Below are positions 15,601-26,549 of a DNA stretch of 30,234 nucleotides, piece after piece. The position numbers and the translations under genes were made by a program. A model generated the notes under the pieces. That model did no database searches, had not been told where the DNA came from, and worked only from the letters and a program-made list of their open reading frames with translations. The DNA is taken from contig JBNGIO010001338.1 of NCBI GenBank assembly GCA_049999805.1, positions 1-30,234 of the forward strand, in the 5' to 3' direction. The DNA comes from Folioceros fuciformis. Its lineage: Eukaryota > Anthocerotophyta > Anthocerotopsida > Anthocerotales. The number at the start of each line of letters is the position of its first letter. The stretch's first letter is position 1.

Positions 15601-18379
15601 TGCAAAACCTAAGTATGCTGGACTGATAAGAAAGCTTCTGGGGTCGGACTGTGTAAAGCAGCCCACTGACTTTTATGATGTGGGGACGGAGTTCTGTGCT
15701 GACTTTGGGCAGGCAGGTACAACACCAGAAACAAACAGGGCTCGTAGTTTATCAGCATCTGGGGTGCAGTCAGTTAACGAGGACGAAGTGCTGCAGGAGG
15801 CCCTTTTGGGCCAAGGACATGCAAAGGAACCTCCTATTCCAGGGAAGACTGGGCTGCAGTCTGCTTCGAAGAAAAAAGCAGATCAAGTAACAGTCGCAGT
15901 CACACCTCTGAAACGCCCTTTTGGCTCTCTAGCTAATACTCAATCAAACAGCAGGGCTTCACCTTCGGGAACAACAAAGACTCCCAAACTTGTGGGAGTG
16001 CTGAAGCCACGTGATACGCAGACTGTGAAACGGCCTGTTTTGCAGAGAAATGCACATGGTGACCCTGAAACAAAGGCTGGTAGTTTAGAGTTGCCAAAAT
16101 TTCCACAACTCCTGGCTGATGTACGACGTGATGTTGAGGACAAGAGTACCCATCAGGGCAAAGTGGGAGTTCTTGTACGAGAGGATTCACAGAAGAGCTC
16201 TGGTCCAAATGAGTGGACATGCCTTTTTGCTGGAAATCCACCATCGAGCCCACTGGTCAAAGGTGCAGGCATAACTGCTGCAAGTGATCTGGACACCAGC
16301 AAAATCAAGGAATGGGGGCCGGAGATGAAAGTGCCTACAGGTGGCCTGGATTCCTCAATGCCTGAAGAAAGGTTGCCTTCATCTGGTGACAGACTCAAAG
16401 CTCAAGTGCAGACCACCGTAACCCCAAAAGTCCGGGCAAGGCTAACGAAGCGGAAAGCAACAAGGGGGCCAACGGAGGTTGAAGCTGTGCGGCTTGGTTC
16501 AGAATCACCTACGCCTGCTGCAGTCTGTGAAACAGGCAGGAGCCGGAGAGAGCTATGCATGCACAAGGAACTATTGAACGATGTTTCTGAGGCTGTTATT
16601 GAAGATGGTCAACGTGAAGAAGGGTTGCTCTCATCTGTGGACAGACTTGGTCAAGCTCAAATTGAAACTACCGTAATTCCAAAAGTTAAGGTAAGGCAGA
16701 AGAAGCAGAAGGCAACGACACGGGTGCCCAAGGAGGTTGAGGTTGTACCTCTTGGTGTAGAAGCACCTATGCCTGCTGCAATCTGTGAGACAGGCAGGAG
16801 CTCAAGGCAGCCTTGCATGAACAAGGTTTCAGTGAAAGGTATACCTGACGCTGTTATTGAAGATGATCACTCTGAACAAAGGTTGCAGTCATCTTTTGAC
16901 AGACTTTATGAAGCACAAATTGAAAATACTTTGACTCCGAAAGTCAAGGTAAGGCAAAAAAAGCAGAAGACAGTGATGAAGGAGGTTGAGGCTGTGCAGC
17001 TTGGTTTGGAAGCACCTGCCCCTGCTGAAGTTTGTGAGACGGGCAGAAGCTCGAGGCAGGCACGATGCATCATTAAGGAAGCAGTGAGAGATGTAGCAGA
17101 GGCTGAGATTGAAGATGAATGTGGAGTACCGGCTTCGGAGGACAAAGTTGCAGAACCCAAGTGTTTGAAAAAGGATACGAAAAGGTGGTTTGCACTGGCA
17201 GGAAGGACTAAAGAAAAAGACAGATTCAGAAGTATCCTTAAGAAGATTGGTGGAAAGCTAGTCAAAGATGGTCACAAATGGAATGACCAATCTACTCATG
17301 TGATACTTCCTGCCCCACTGCGTCGGACAGAGAAGTTCTTTGCGGGAGCAGCAGCAGGCAGGTCAGAGCAAGGAGATTTTACCTGCTGTTGGAGTTATCC
17401 ACATGCTTTGTCCTGCCAATAGTAGACTTAGCATGTGTTGTGCTGTCCATCAGGTGGTTGCTGAAAGCAGATTACTTGGAGGCAAGCATGGGAGCAAAGA
17501 TGTTTGTCGAAGAACTGGATTATGAGTGGCATGGTGCTGGCTACAATGTGGAAGGTAACATTGGCCTTGATGCGCCTAGGAAATGGCGTAGGCACAGGGA
17601 GGAGACTGGTTGTGGTGCCTTTCACAGTTTGCGAATAGTTGTATACGGAGAATGCACTGCTCCTACTGTGGTATGTCCAAAAATCTCACCATTGAATCAA
17701 GTTGTGTTGACTGTTTTTTGCTTTCCTGAGCTATTTTTCCTTGGCATTGACATTCCTGTGGGAAATGCTTCAGGATACTTTGAGACGTGTCATCAAAGCA
17801 GGGGGAGGCAGGTTGCTTGCCACTGCTCCACCATACGGGCCTGATTTATCTGGTGTAGATTTCGCCCTTCTCAACCGTACCATATCTGCAGAAGACAAAT
17901 GGGTAAAGGCATTTGTAGATTCTGGAATTGCTTGTGTGACAGTCGACTACCTCATAGACTACGTGTGCAAGCCATCAGCATCACTTGAAACGCATATTCT
18001 GCATGGGACAAGCAAAGCTGTTGCAGATGCTCGAAAGCTCCTTGAAAGCAACATTGCAGCTGCTGCTAAAAGATTCCAGGCAGGTCAAGTTTCAGGATCA
18101 GGAACTTGTGAGCAGGAACCGGAACCGAAACAGCCTCCCTCGGAAGTACACAAAGGTGAGGAAATCAGTGTAGAAAGTGACGACATTTTCTGCTCGGTTT
18201 GCAAGAAAGGAGATAGAGAGGAGGTGATGATGCTCTGTGGAGATGATAAAGGACGAGGATGTGGGCTGGCTATGCATATCTATTGCTGTAAACCTCCATT
18301 GTCGGAGGTTCCAGAAGAGGACTGGTTTTGTAACAAGTGTTCGAAGCTTCCCCGGAAACCTAGGCGTGTAAATAAATAG
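12625..18379 (+). CDS. BRCT-domain and PHD-finger nuclear protein (At4g02110 type)
   Basis: Ten exons: 12625-12723, 12816-12905, 13029-13133, 13264-13365, 13479-13563, 13697-13763, 13935-13979, 14071-17361, 17454-17670, 17774-18379; 1568 residues. All joins keep frame and use GT-AG. Two N-terminal BRCT domains (about 13-100 and 112-195, with H-R-W-L-E-D-C) match the plant At4g02110 family. A long low-complexity centre encoded by the 3.3-kb exon follows, holding a three-fold repeat at about 963-1214. Two C-terminal BRCT domains lie at about 1235-1315 and 1350-1440. Residues 1507-1556 are a PHD finger with C4HC3 ligands C1507, C1510, C1522, C1530, H1535, C1538, C1553, C1556 and the W-F-C ending. 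BRCT pairs bind phosphoproteins in DNA-damage responses and PHD fingers read histone tails, so a chromatin-linked genome-maintenance role is inferred. It is divergent from eIF2-alpha and convergent with quinolinate synthase. Exon 3 has a weak donor (GTAATC). Confidence 0.9.
16364..17118 (+). repeat. Three-fold tandem repeat of about 84 codons in the BRCT/PHD gene
   Basis: Units start at 16364, 16616 and 16874 (252 and 258 bp apart). Each encodes, in order, an R/S-S-x-D-R-L segment, a basic P-K-V-x-R-x-K-K-x-K block, an A-P-x-P-A-x-x-C-E-T-G-R-S-S-R block and a V-I-E-D-type acidic end. Divergence between units is moderate, so the repeat is older than the PPR one. The conserved Cys and basic block suggest a selected linear motif rather than free drift. 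Confidence 0.85.
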
Positions 18380-18903
18380 TACATTGCCTGCCGACGGTTT
18401 TATGCATTCTTGTAGACATGTAGTAGGAACAGAAGTTGCTGTCTGTGGACTTCAAACTATTATAATTGATTAAACATACTGCACGAGTACTACTCTGTTT
18501 TCCATGCCGTCATTGTTTTTCGGTTGGTCGTTTGTTCTTATCGCAGCAGTGGGTACGGATGCGTAGGAATGGCTGCAAATTATAATAGAATTGAATTTTC
18601 AGCACGTGGTCAGGAATCGGTTCTACTTTTGCATTGTCCTTTTCGGTTATTCCCACCAGGATGTCGAAATAAGCTGGACGGGTTTTGTCTCACATGGGAC
18701 GGAAAACGTACCAGTGAGCACACTATCCGATAAGCTGGGAAATCACAGTACCATGTAATATATTTTGGAAAATTGGTCCTTCCCACATTCCACTCATCCT
18801 GAGGCGCGGAGCTATGCTACAGGCAGGCCTTGAAAAACCAGAACGCAGCAGTCTACGGATGAAGGAGCTCCGATGGTGCAGGATCTCAGTCCAATAATAT
18901 CAG
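18380..18903. other. Convergent 3' flank of BRCT/PHD gene and quinolinate synthase
   Basis: The BRCT/PHD stop is at 18377-18379. The nearest poly(A)-like signal on the plus strand is ATTAAA at 18469-18474. The remainder is the 3' UTR of the minus-strand quinolinate synthase gene; no clear minus-strand AATAAA was seen and no gene is supported. Confidence 0.45.
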
Positions 18904-21550
18904 TCAAGAACTGAAACTACTTACTGGACGTTCCCCATTAATGTGACGAACCAATACGTCTGACAATTTACCCTCAGCCTGCAACCAGATCAGAACAGCA
19001 AGTGCATAAAATGTTAGGGTGATACGGAACCCTCATTTGGCGTTAGAAAGGAGAGCTCAAAATAACTGATCACCTGGAAATGTCGCATGTGCAAAATGGG
19101 TTCCGAGCCAAGTTCAGCCACTGTTTGAGCCCCAAGAGCTGTGCCAACGGTCCGGGCTCTGTAGGTTGCCAAGAAGGCTTCCGCAGCTGTATCTAGCGAC
19201 CGGCAGACCTTCAATAAAGCCTCCAATGAATTCATCTGCAGCATCCGAGCAGTTCAAAGTATGACCACAGATGTTCAAAGCCAGAATGCACACCAGAACC
19301 CAAGAAGATGGCAATCACCTTCATGAAGGGACAAGATGCGCATCCTCCTGTGATGGAGCACCCTTCTCCAGCAGCGATTCCAGGAACAATGGTCATCTCA
19401 GGCAGGCTGGATATGCTCAGCCCATTGGACGTTGGGCTGATGGCATCAGAAGAAACAGGGAAAACGATTTCTACTTCTACGTTAGCTAAGCTTGTGCTTG
19501 CCTGCAGGTTCGCAGAAAGAAGCTCTCGGACTGCTCCGACAATGGAGGTTATCATGCCAGACTCTGTTCCCAAGACAAACTGCAGCCGGTCGTTGAACCC
19601 TCGTTGCAGAGACTCCTTCACCCGTGCAGTGATGAAGTCCAGAATGTTCTGTGTGGAACCAACGACTCCCATTCCTCTTGCTTTGGCCTCCATTGCCAGA
19701 GCAAACATCTCGCCGGGCACTTCGAAGTGCGCAGTTTGATAGGCATCAGGGTACCCTACCCTGACTCGTGACACCACATCTTTCCCGAACAGGTCGTGCA
19801 CAATGCAAGCCCCATCCTGCCGCCAACATACGAGAGAAGCCTCAAAAAATGTGGCACCTCTGACACAGCACCTGAGAGCAAGAAACGAGCAGTGGCAAGC
19901 TCACCTGGAAATAATGAAGGCGAGGCAGTAGTTCAGCTACGGTCTTTCGATTATGCGCAGGATGAACAGCTGCAATCTCCTCATCAGACAACGTACAAAG
20001 TGTCCTGAAAAGTTCAGCTAAGTTTGCACCCATGTAGGAATCTGGTCCATACCAAACTGTCAGTCCTGGTACTTGCGAGAATGCCTGTGCCCCCACCCAA
20101 ACAAACACAAGACTATAAATGCTACGGAGATAAAGAAATCAGCCAGCCTGGCTCAACGAGACATGAAAACACCACAATCACGCACCTGCAGAACAGTCTG
20201 CACCACATTCGAGGAGGTGCATGTGATGGTGGGCACCAGCGAGTGGGCTTGAGCCTTGGTCTCCAGCGACGTGTTTATATATATGACATGCAGTGACGGC
20301 TTTGTAGTAGAGGCTGCTTCCAAGAAGCTGTAATACGCTGGCGTGTGTGCAGCCTCAGCCAGGGAGCACCCAATGTGGTCTCCAGACATCCGATATACGC
20401 CAACCTGAAATACCCAGTCCCAAATTCCAATTCTACCCATCAGTACAGCAGGCTCCAACAACCTAACCTGCAAAGAACAAGACAGAGCAGAAAGCCCACC
20501 AACCTCATCAAACCCGGCTCGATCAAGAATAGCCCGAACGTTCTCAGACATGAAATCCACCCCCAGAACCGCAATCTTCCGACACCCCGCCTCCGCCATC
20601 TTCACGGCACGATCCGCCATGACAAGGGAATCCGAAATGAAGATATGCGGCCATTCCTTCTGCGCAGCCACAAGCACTCCTTGCACCTCCGGGTCCATGT
20701 AGAAGTGAGCCACGATCCCTACCTTCTTCTCTCTGAGCAAGCCCACGAGCTCCGCGACCTTCCCGGCGTCCGGCGACAAATACTTCACCTGCGCCAGCGC
20801 GAAATCCCCCTGGGCCGTAACGCCCTGCGCAGTCACCAGCAAAGAGGGGAAGGGATCGAAAGACGGCAAGCCCGCCCGCTGCGCGACGGCCATGCGCGTC
20901 CGCTTCTTCATCGTCACCAGGACGTTGAACCAGGTATTGATACGGGACCCGGATCCTGTCCCAAAGCCCAGACTCTTGAGCGCGTCGTCAGGCAGCGCCA
21001 GCACCTCCTCCGGCCTGGCACCGTCAACGACCCGCAGCAACAAAGCGCAGAGTCCCCGCGTGAAAGCGGAGTCGCTGTCGGCCCGGAACCGCATCCGGCC
21101 ATAGGATCCCAGCTCCGCCGTCACCCACACCTGCGCCGTGCAGCCCAGCACACGGTTCTCCGCGATGCGCAATCCCGCCGGCATGCGGGGCATCGCCTCC
21201 GCCATCTCCAGCACCCGCTTCATCCTCTCCTTCCCATTCTCCCCAGCCGCCACCACCTCCCGCACCAAATTTTCCAAAACAAGCAGCACTTCCCGCTCCT
21301 GCTCCTCCTCCGCCGCCACAACTGCAGCTGCCGCCGTCGCCACCACGTGATCTCCCAAGCTGCATCTTGCTCCCCCGGCCCAATGCCTACTGCAATTCTC
21401 CTTCCTCACGGCCCCCGGGTGAGCCACACTCTGCCCCCACGCCACCTGCCGCCGCCATTGCTGCTGCTGCGAGTGCGCACTCGAGGAAACAGCGTTCGCC
21501 AGCGCAGTCGCAGCGCCGGCTACTTCCCGCACCACCAAGGCTGCGGCCAT
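18904..21550 (-). CDS. QS: Quinolinate synthase with SufE domain, plastid type
   Basis: Six exons on the minus strand: 21550-20504, 20404-20186, 20084-19905, 19816-19319, 19235-19074, 18978-18904; 726 residues, close to the roughly 720 of Arabidopsis QS/OLD5. The ATG at 21548-21550 has G at -3 and +4. Residues 1-70 are Ala/Ser/Arg-rich and probably a plastid transit peptide. Residues about 85-215 form a SufE domain with R-V-L-G-C137-T-A-Q-V-W, Cys137 being the sulfur-carrier Cys. From about 255 the NadA domain begins (V-G-I-V-A-H-F-Y-M-D, Y-I-N-T-S-L-E-T-K-A, T-I-T-C411-T-S-S-N, G-E-G-C635-S-I-T-G-G-C641-A-S-C644). It condenses iminoaspartate with dihydroxyacetone phosphate to quinolinate for NAD synthesis, using a 4Fe-4S cluster; the SufE part supports cluster assembly. 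Intron 1 (GTTGGT donor) is open in frame and could be misread as coding. Confidence 0.96.
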
Positions 21551-22525
21551 GGCTGTTGATCCCACCTCCTGCTCCTCCTCCACCTCGCGGACGCCTTCAC
21601 TAGCCACTAAGCCTTACCGCAACCGCGATAAACCGCCCAAGGGACCAACCGGTCTACAACTCTCCGTACCTCACCCCCGCGACACCTGGAATGAGAAGGA
21701 AGATATAGCCCGGGAGCACGCCCGGCCCCGAATTCAGCCTCGCGCCGCGACTCGAGATTCAGAGCCACCAGAATGCCAGCGGCCCAGGCCCGGGAGACGT
21801 GGGAGTTCGTTGCTGCGACTGCGGCTTCCTGCGGGCCACCCGGCAGCTCCACACACGCCTTTGAATACAGATCCCGGAATCTTCACCTGGCAACGACCTC
21901 CGGAATCCCCAGCGCCTGCCATGACCATGACCCTGACCAGAACCTGTCCTGTCACATATTGTAACTGTTGTTTTTCGTAGTGGTCGCCATCTCTACCTGG
22001 GATGGCGGAGGTTAGGGTTTGGCGGCTCTTCGGCCTTGGCAAATGGGGACAAGGAATGGAGGACAGGCGCCGTTGCCTTACCGGTTCTTCCACTGCTTCC
22101 AAGCGCTTCCGTGTAATCCAGAGAACTGGTACAGGCACTTGTCTCTGTCGTGACGCTCACGGAAGCGACGAAAGCAACGCGATTGCTGGCTAATGCGAGA
22201 ACACGCAACCCTGCCGGCATTGTCATTGGTTTCTGGATATTGCGCAGTACTACAAGATGTTGGCGGCAGCGGATGTGTGCAGGCGAGGTGGCAGGAAAAG
22301 TCCCCCGCCCGGGAACGACGGAGTTCATGGACTCCACGATGCAACTTGTTTGATTGTTTTGTATATACTGTACAGCATTGTAAAGCTACCATGCATCTGT
22401 CGGTGTTAGTATACACAGAAAACCGAGGATGTGGAGCCCAGCCGGGGAGATGTGATAAGCATCCCACAGCGGTCTGTACAAGTGCTTTGTCACAATACTT
22501 GGCCTCACTGCTGTGTGTTGAATGC
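21551..22525. other. Intergenic: quinolinate synthase upstream region and GABA transaminase 3' flank
   Basis: No frame with family resemblance was found on either strand in these 975 bp. The stretch must hold the promoter and 5' UTR of quinolinate synthase and the 3' UTR of GABA transaminase, both transcribed leftwards. No TATA box or poly(A) signal could be assigned with confidence. Confidence 0.45.
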
Positions 22526-25500
22526 TCAGTTTTGTTTGGCCTGGAGGCTGGCCACCAGCTTCTCCGTCTTCCTTATTCCACGCTCGAAAATGTCGAGGAA
22601 CTGTCCAGGGACTGCTTAGAATGGTTCACGGACAACTGTGGATATCCATGAATGATATGTAGACTTGAACGTACCTTTCTAATCTCGTCTTCAGTGATGA
22701 TGAGATGAGGGGAAAGCATTATAGTATCCCCGGCAACTCGGACCAGCAGTCCATCCTCTGCGCAGAACTCCAAGAAGCGAGAGCCCACGGCTGCACATCC
22801 AATCCGCTTATGATGTGCACCGACGCTTCCTGGAAGAGTTGAATGAACCAGAATCGAGATTCAGGCAGGAGGATGGCAATGGCTTACCCCACGCTGCTGG
22901 AAAGGGAGTTCCCTTCTTGTCGGCTGCAAACTCCACTGCCATGACCAACTCTAAGCCTCGAATCTGTGAAAACCCCATGGCATGGAATGTCAAACGTTGG
23001 AGGCTTAGTTTCAGGCATCAACACAGACACAACTTTGGCATGAACGATCTCAACCTCGCCGATGATTGGGCTGTCAGACAGGGCCCTTAAGCCATTCTGG
23101 AACAGCGGAGAAACCTTCTTCACATGTCCAGGAATATCTCTTTCCCTGTCAGGGAAGTGTACAGTCAGTAGACAACTTCTGAAACAATCGCTGAGAAATT
23201 ACGGTATGAAAGGGGAGGGACAGCTACTTGTATATGCGTATGGCCTCCAAGGATACTGCAGCAGCAACGGGATGTCCAGAAAATGTGAACCCATGTCCGA
23301 AGTTTCCTGCAACAGAGCGACTTGTCAGAGAAAGTGCTTACAAAAGGTGAAGGACTGTGGCAAGTGGGGCACATGATCTGCTAACCAAGCCGTTTGCTTT
23401 CGTTGGCTATGACTTCCGCAATGGGTTCACTGATTAAGACTGCACCAATAGGCTGGTACGCTGAGGACAGAGCCTGGCAATGATCCAAAAGTTGTCATTT
23501 TTCCAATCCAGGAGGCTGAAACAGCTTCATACAAGGTGAACTTCTAAGGGAAATGGCAAATGCACCTTCGCTAAGCTGACGAGATCAGGCTTCAGATTGA
23601 AGTACTCGCTGCCAAACATTGTTCCCAGCCTTCCAAACCCAGTCACAACCTGCACGTCAAACATCAACGTAGTGATAACCTCTCGCCTGGAGCCAAGCAA
23701 ACTCTAACTTCCAGACAAGCGTCCAGGTTACATGCCACCTTTACCTCATCAGCTATAAAGAGAATGTCATACTTCTTCAAGATCTTTTGGACCTGCAAAG
23801 AGCCATCATGGGCTAAGCTGATTAAAAACTTCTAACAAGAACCCTCTGAATGCAAGCAGACCATGGTAATTGGCAAAGAAAGGAAACCTTTTCAAAGTAT
23901 GTTTTAGGCGGTGGAATAACTCCCCCCGCACCCATCACAGGTTCCGCAATGAAGGCAGCAACCTGCACCAGGCGACTACGAGCATGAATACTACACCAGG
24001 GCTTCAAATTTAGCAGTTGAGAGAGAGGGCACAGTGCTTGAACAAATGCAGCTCACTTCAAGAATCACATTACCGTATCTGCTCCTTCTTTTAGGATGAG
24101 ACGCTCCAAATTATCTGCTAACCTTGTTGCAAATTCTTCCTCGCTTTCACCTTTGTCATGACAAACGGAGCTCATTCCAAGAGGCATTTCATCAAGAACA
24201 AAGCCCACCACCCGACCTCCTTTAAGTGTGACATACCAGGTAAATGGTACCGCCAGTAATGTGGGCAATCTGCACGTAATACGAAGTCAACTGGTACATC
24301 GAAGCTGTGATGCATAGCCGGTAACCTGAACAACGATACCACGAGGTCAGGAACGAGACTCAACAAGGACACTGCAGGCATGGATGAGAGCCGCGCCTCA
24401 TGGGTAAGCCCACACCTTACCCGGAAAGTCCTGCTGATAAATACGTCACGCCATGGTACCTGAGAGAAACGTAGGTCATGATCAGACAACACACATTTCA
24501 TCTGAACGAGGGTGGAGCATGCCTGTAAACAATGGGACCCACGCTTTCTCCCTGGCGATAAACTTCTTCTTTTGAGGTCTTCCCAAAGCATTATTGTAGT
24601 ACCATACCAACTTCACCTGCGCATGTCCCGAAGGAAAACAGACACGTGAAAAGAGCTTCAGAAGAGCCAAAGAGCGAACTGCCAAGAGCATGACTGTCTA
24701 CGTGTATCCAACTTGTCAATGTGTCCGAGAATACACAAAACAAATCTCACTTGAGTGTCGTTGGACTCGGACCCGCTTCCAGTAAAGAACACCTTCCCAA
24801 TTTTCGTAGGCTTGAAGAGGTCGATCAGTGCACTGGCAAGTTCCTGGCAATTAAATGTGACCACTGTCACCAAAAACCTAAACAAGACCAGTCCTCGAGG
24901 ATCAGGCGAATGTCCAGTGCAAACCACCCCCGTCACGCAGCCATACCAAAGTCGGAGCTGTTGAACGATTCCAGAAAGAATGATAAAACGGAAGAGTTCT
25001 CAATTGTTTCTCAGCAGCGTCAACCAATCGTTGTTCACTGCCACCTGGGAGGCAAGCAAAGACTGAAGAGGTAAGCAACTCCCAATGTACCACACTGCCA
25101 TACAAACGCATCTAACCAGAAACCACACACAAACGCACCTAATGCTGTGCACCAGAGACCAGCAAGGGCATCGATGTACTCCTTCCCATACTCATCATAA
25201 ACGTAGATTCCCTGCGCAGTAAGAGACCACAGGAATCAGACAAAATGCCTCAACACAACACCCGACACATAAAACATAGGAGACTGAGTCAGATACCAAC
25301 CTTAGACCTGGCAATTATGAGTGGACTCTTCTCCAACTCCAGCGTCCCCGGGGTGAAGGGAGCCAGCAGACCATGCCCTCTGCACCAAGTCGGAGCATGT
25401 CACGCACAAATCGTCATCATCATGCACACACAATAAGTAATCCGATACCATGCCGACAAGATGCAGCATCTACAGATCCGCGGCAAATGAGCATACTTCT

Positions 25501-25630
25501 CTTCCACAAACCTGTCAGGGGTGGCGGGGAGACCCTTCCCCGCATTCTCCGTCGTCTGGTTCGGCAACGACTTGAGCACACCCTTCACCCCCGAATTCGT
25601 CCTTGCTAGAGGGGCACCCGGACCTGCCAT
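22526..25630 (-). CDS. POP2: GABA transaminase, class III PLP aminotransferase
   Basis: Eighteen exons on the minus strand: 25630-25512, 25379-25301, 25211-25139, 25044-24947, 24843-24751, 24616-24543, 24459-24421, 24325-24237, 24150-24074, 23962-23888, 23792-23745, 23649-23566, 23473-23386, 23306-23228, 23145-23055, 22963-22888, 22790-22675, 22600-22526; 490 residues. Landmarks follow plant POP2/GABA-T throughout: [34 protein letters not shown]287-E (Asp to PLP nitrogen) and S-L-A-K316-A-L-S-S (Schiff-base Lys). It moves the amino group of GABA to pyruvate or glyoxylate, giving succinate semialdehyde, normally in mitochondria. The ATG at 25628-25630 has G at -3 and +4, but the roughly 40 residues before the conserved G-H-G-L-L-A-P-F are only weakly presequence-like. 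A first exon may be missing or the protein may be non-mitochondrial. Confidence 0.95.
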
Positions 25631-26549
25631 TTCAGCAAAACCGAACGCCTGCAAGCCAACCTAAAACCCGATTCTCACCGGAATTCAGGTCTCTCCCGCA
25701 AGCCCTGGATCAAACAAGGCAGCCAGCTACATGAGATCAGGAGCAGAACGTGTTTACATCATCAAATGGCCTAGGCTTGGCAGCAAAGGCAAGCAGGAGC
25801 AGGCAGAGTACCTTCCACAAACCTGCCGCGTTGGAGGCTCTGACGAACACCCAAAGAGACGACGAGCAGACAGGTAAGCCCACGCCAACACCAGAAGACG
25901 AAGCCAAGGAGGAGATCACATGTACGTCTATTCAGTGACACTTTACAGGCAACATATTGCCAATTGGCACTATCCACGTGCCGACTACCTACCCAACATT
26001 AGAGTACTTTTAGGGGACTATTTAATGAGGGCACAAGGAAAGAGGCGGGCAAGGTTGGGCCGGGCAACTGGTCAGCCTGTAGGTAGGAAGCACATGGATT
26101 ACGACGAATCAAGAGATTAAATCGTCATTTTTCATCGCCTTCTCCTGCATGTAATTGTACGACACTGTTGTCCCTCGAGGCACTCTCTCTCCCGGCTAAG
26201 GAAGATCGTCGGCAGATGTGCCCCTTGGGCCGCAGTTTTGTTCCTTCCGGCATTCGGTTAGAGCCATTTGATCGGAGAGTGCTGAGCAAGAAAGAGACTC
26301 GAGGAGCTAGACATGCACGTGCGCATGCACCACAGGCTGCTGGCAGCGAAGGGACTGCTGGCTTCGGCGGAGCCCACTTGTCACTATCTTGACACGCTCG
26401 ACACAGGAGATGAGACACCGGCGAGTGGCGTGTACCAGGAAGCGGATTCGCTCTCGGAAGAGCGGCACGTTGAACTCTAGCAGACGAGACTCAGAATTTC
26501 AACGATTTTCAAGTTCCCTACAGAACGTCCCGCATTTGAATAGAGGGCG
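25631..26549. promoter_or_regulatory. Intergenic: GABA transaminase upstream region and NUP85 3' flank
   Basis: The stretch carries a CCAATTGG palindrome at 25960-25967 and a G-box core CACGTG at 25975-25980, about 340 bp upstream of the GABA transaminase ATG. An acceptor-like TTGCAG just upstream of that ATG on the minus strand allows a 5' UTR intron. Minus-strand open frames here start only at GTG and are not supported as exons. The right part is the NUP85 3' UTR. Confidence 0.35.

Noticed and set aside
20345-21559. 404-codon plus-strand open frame
   Set aside because: Antisense to the first exons of quinolinate synthase; composition is Arg/Pro/His-rich low-complexity, as expected from the complement of GC-rich coding sequence.
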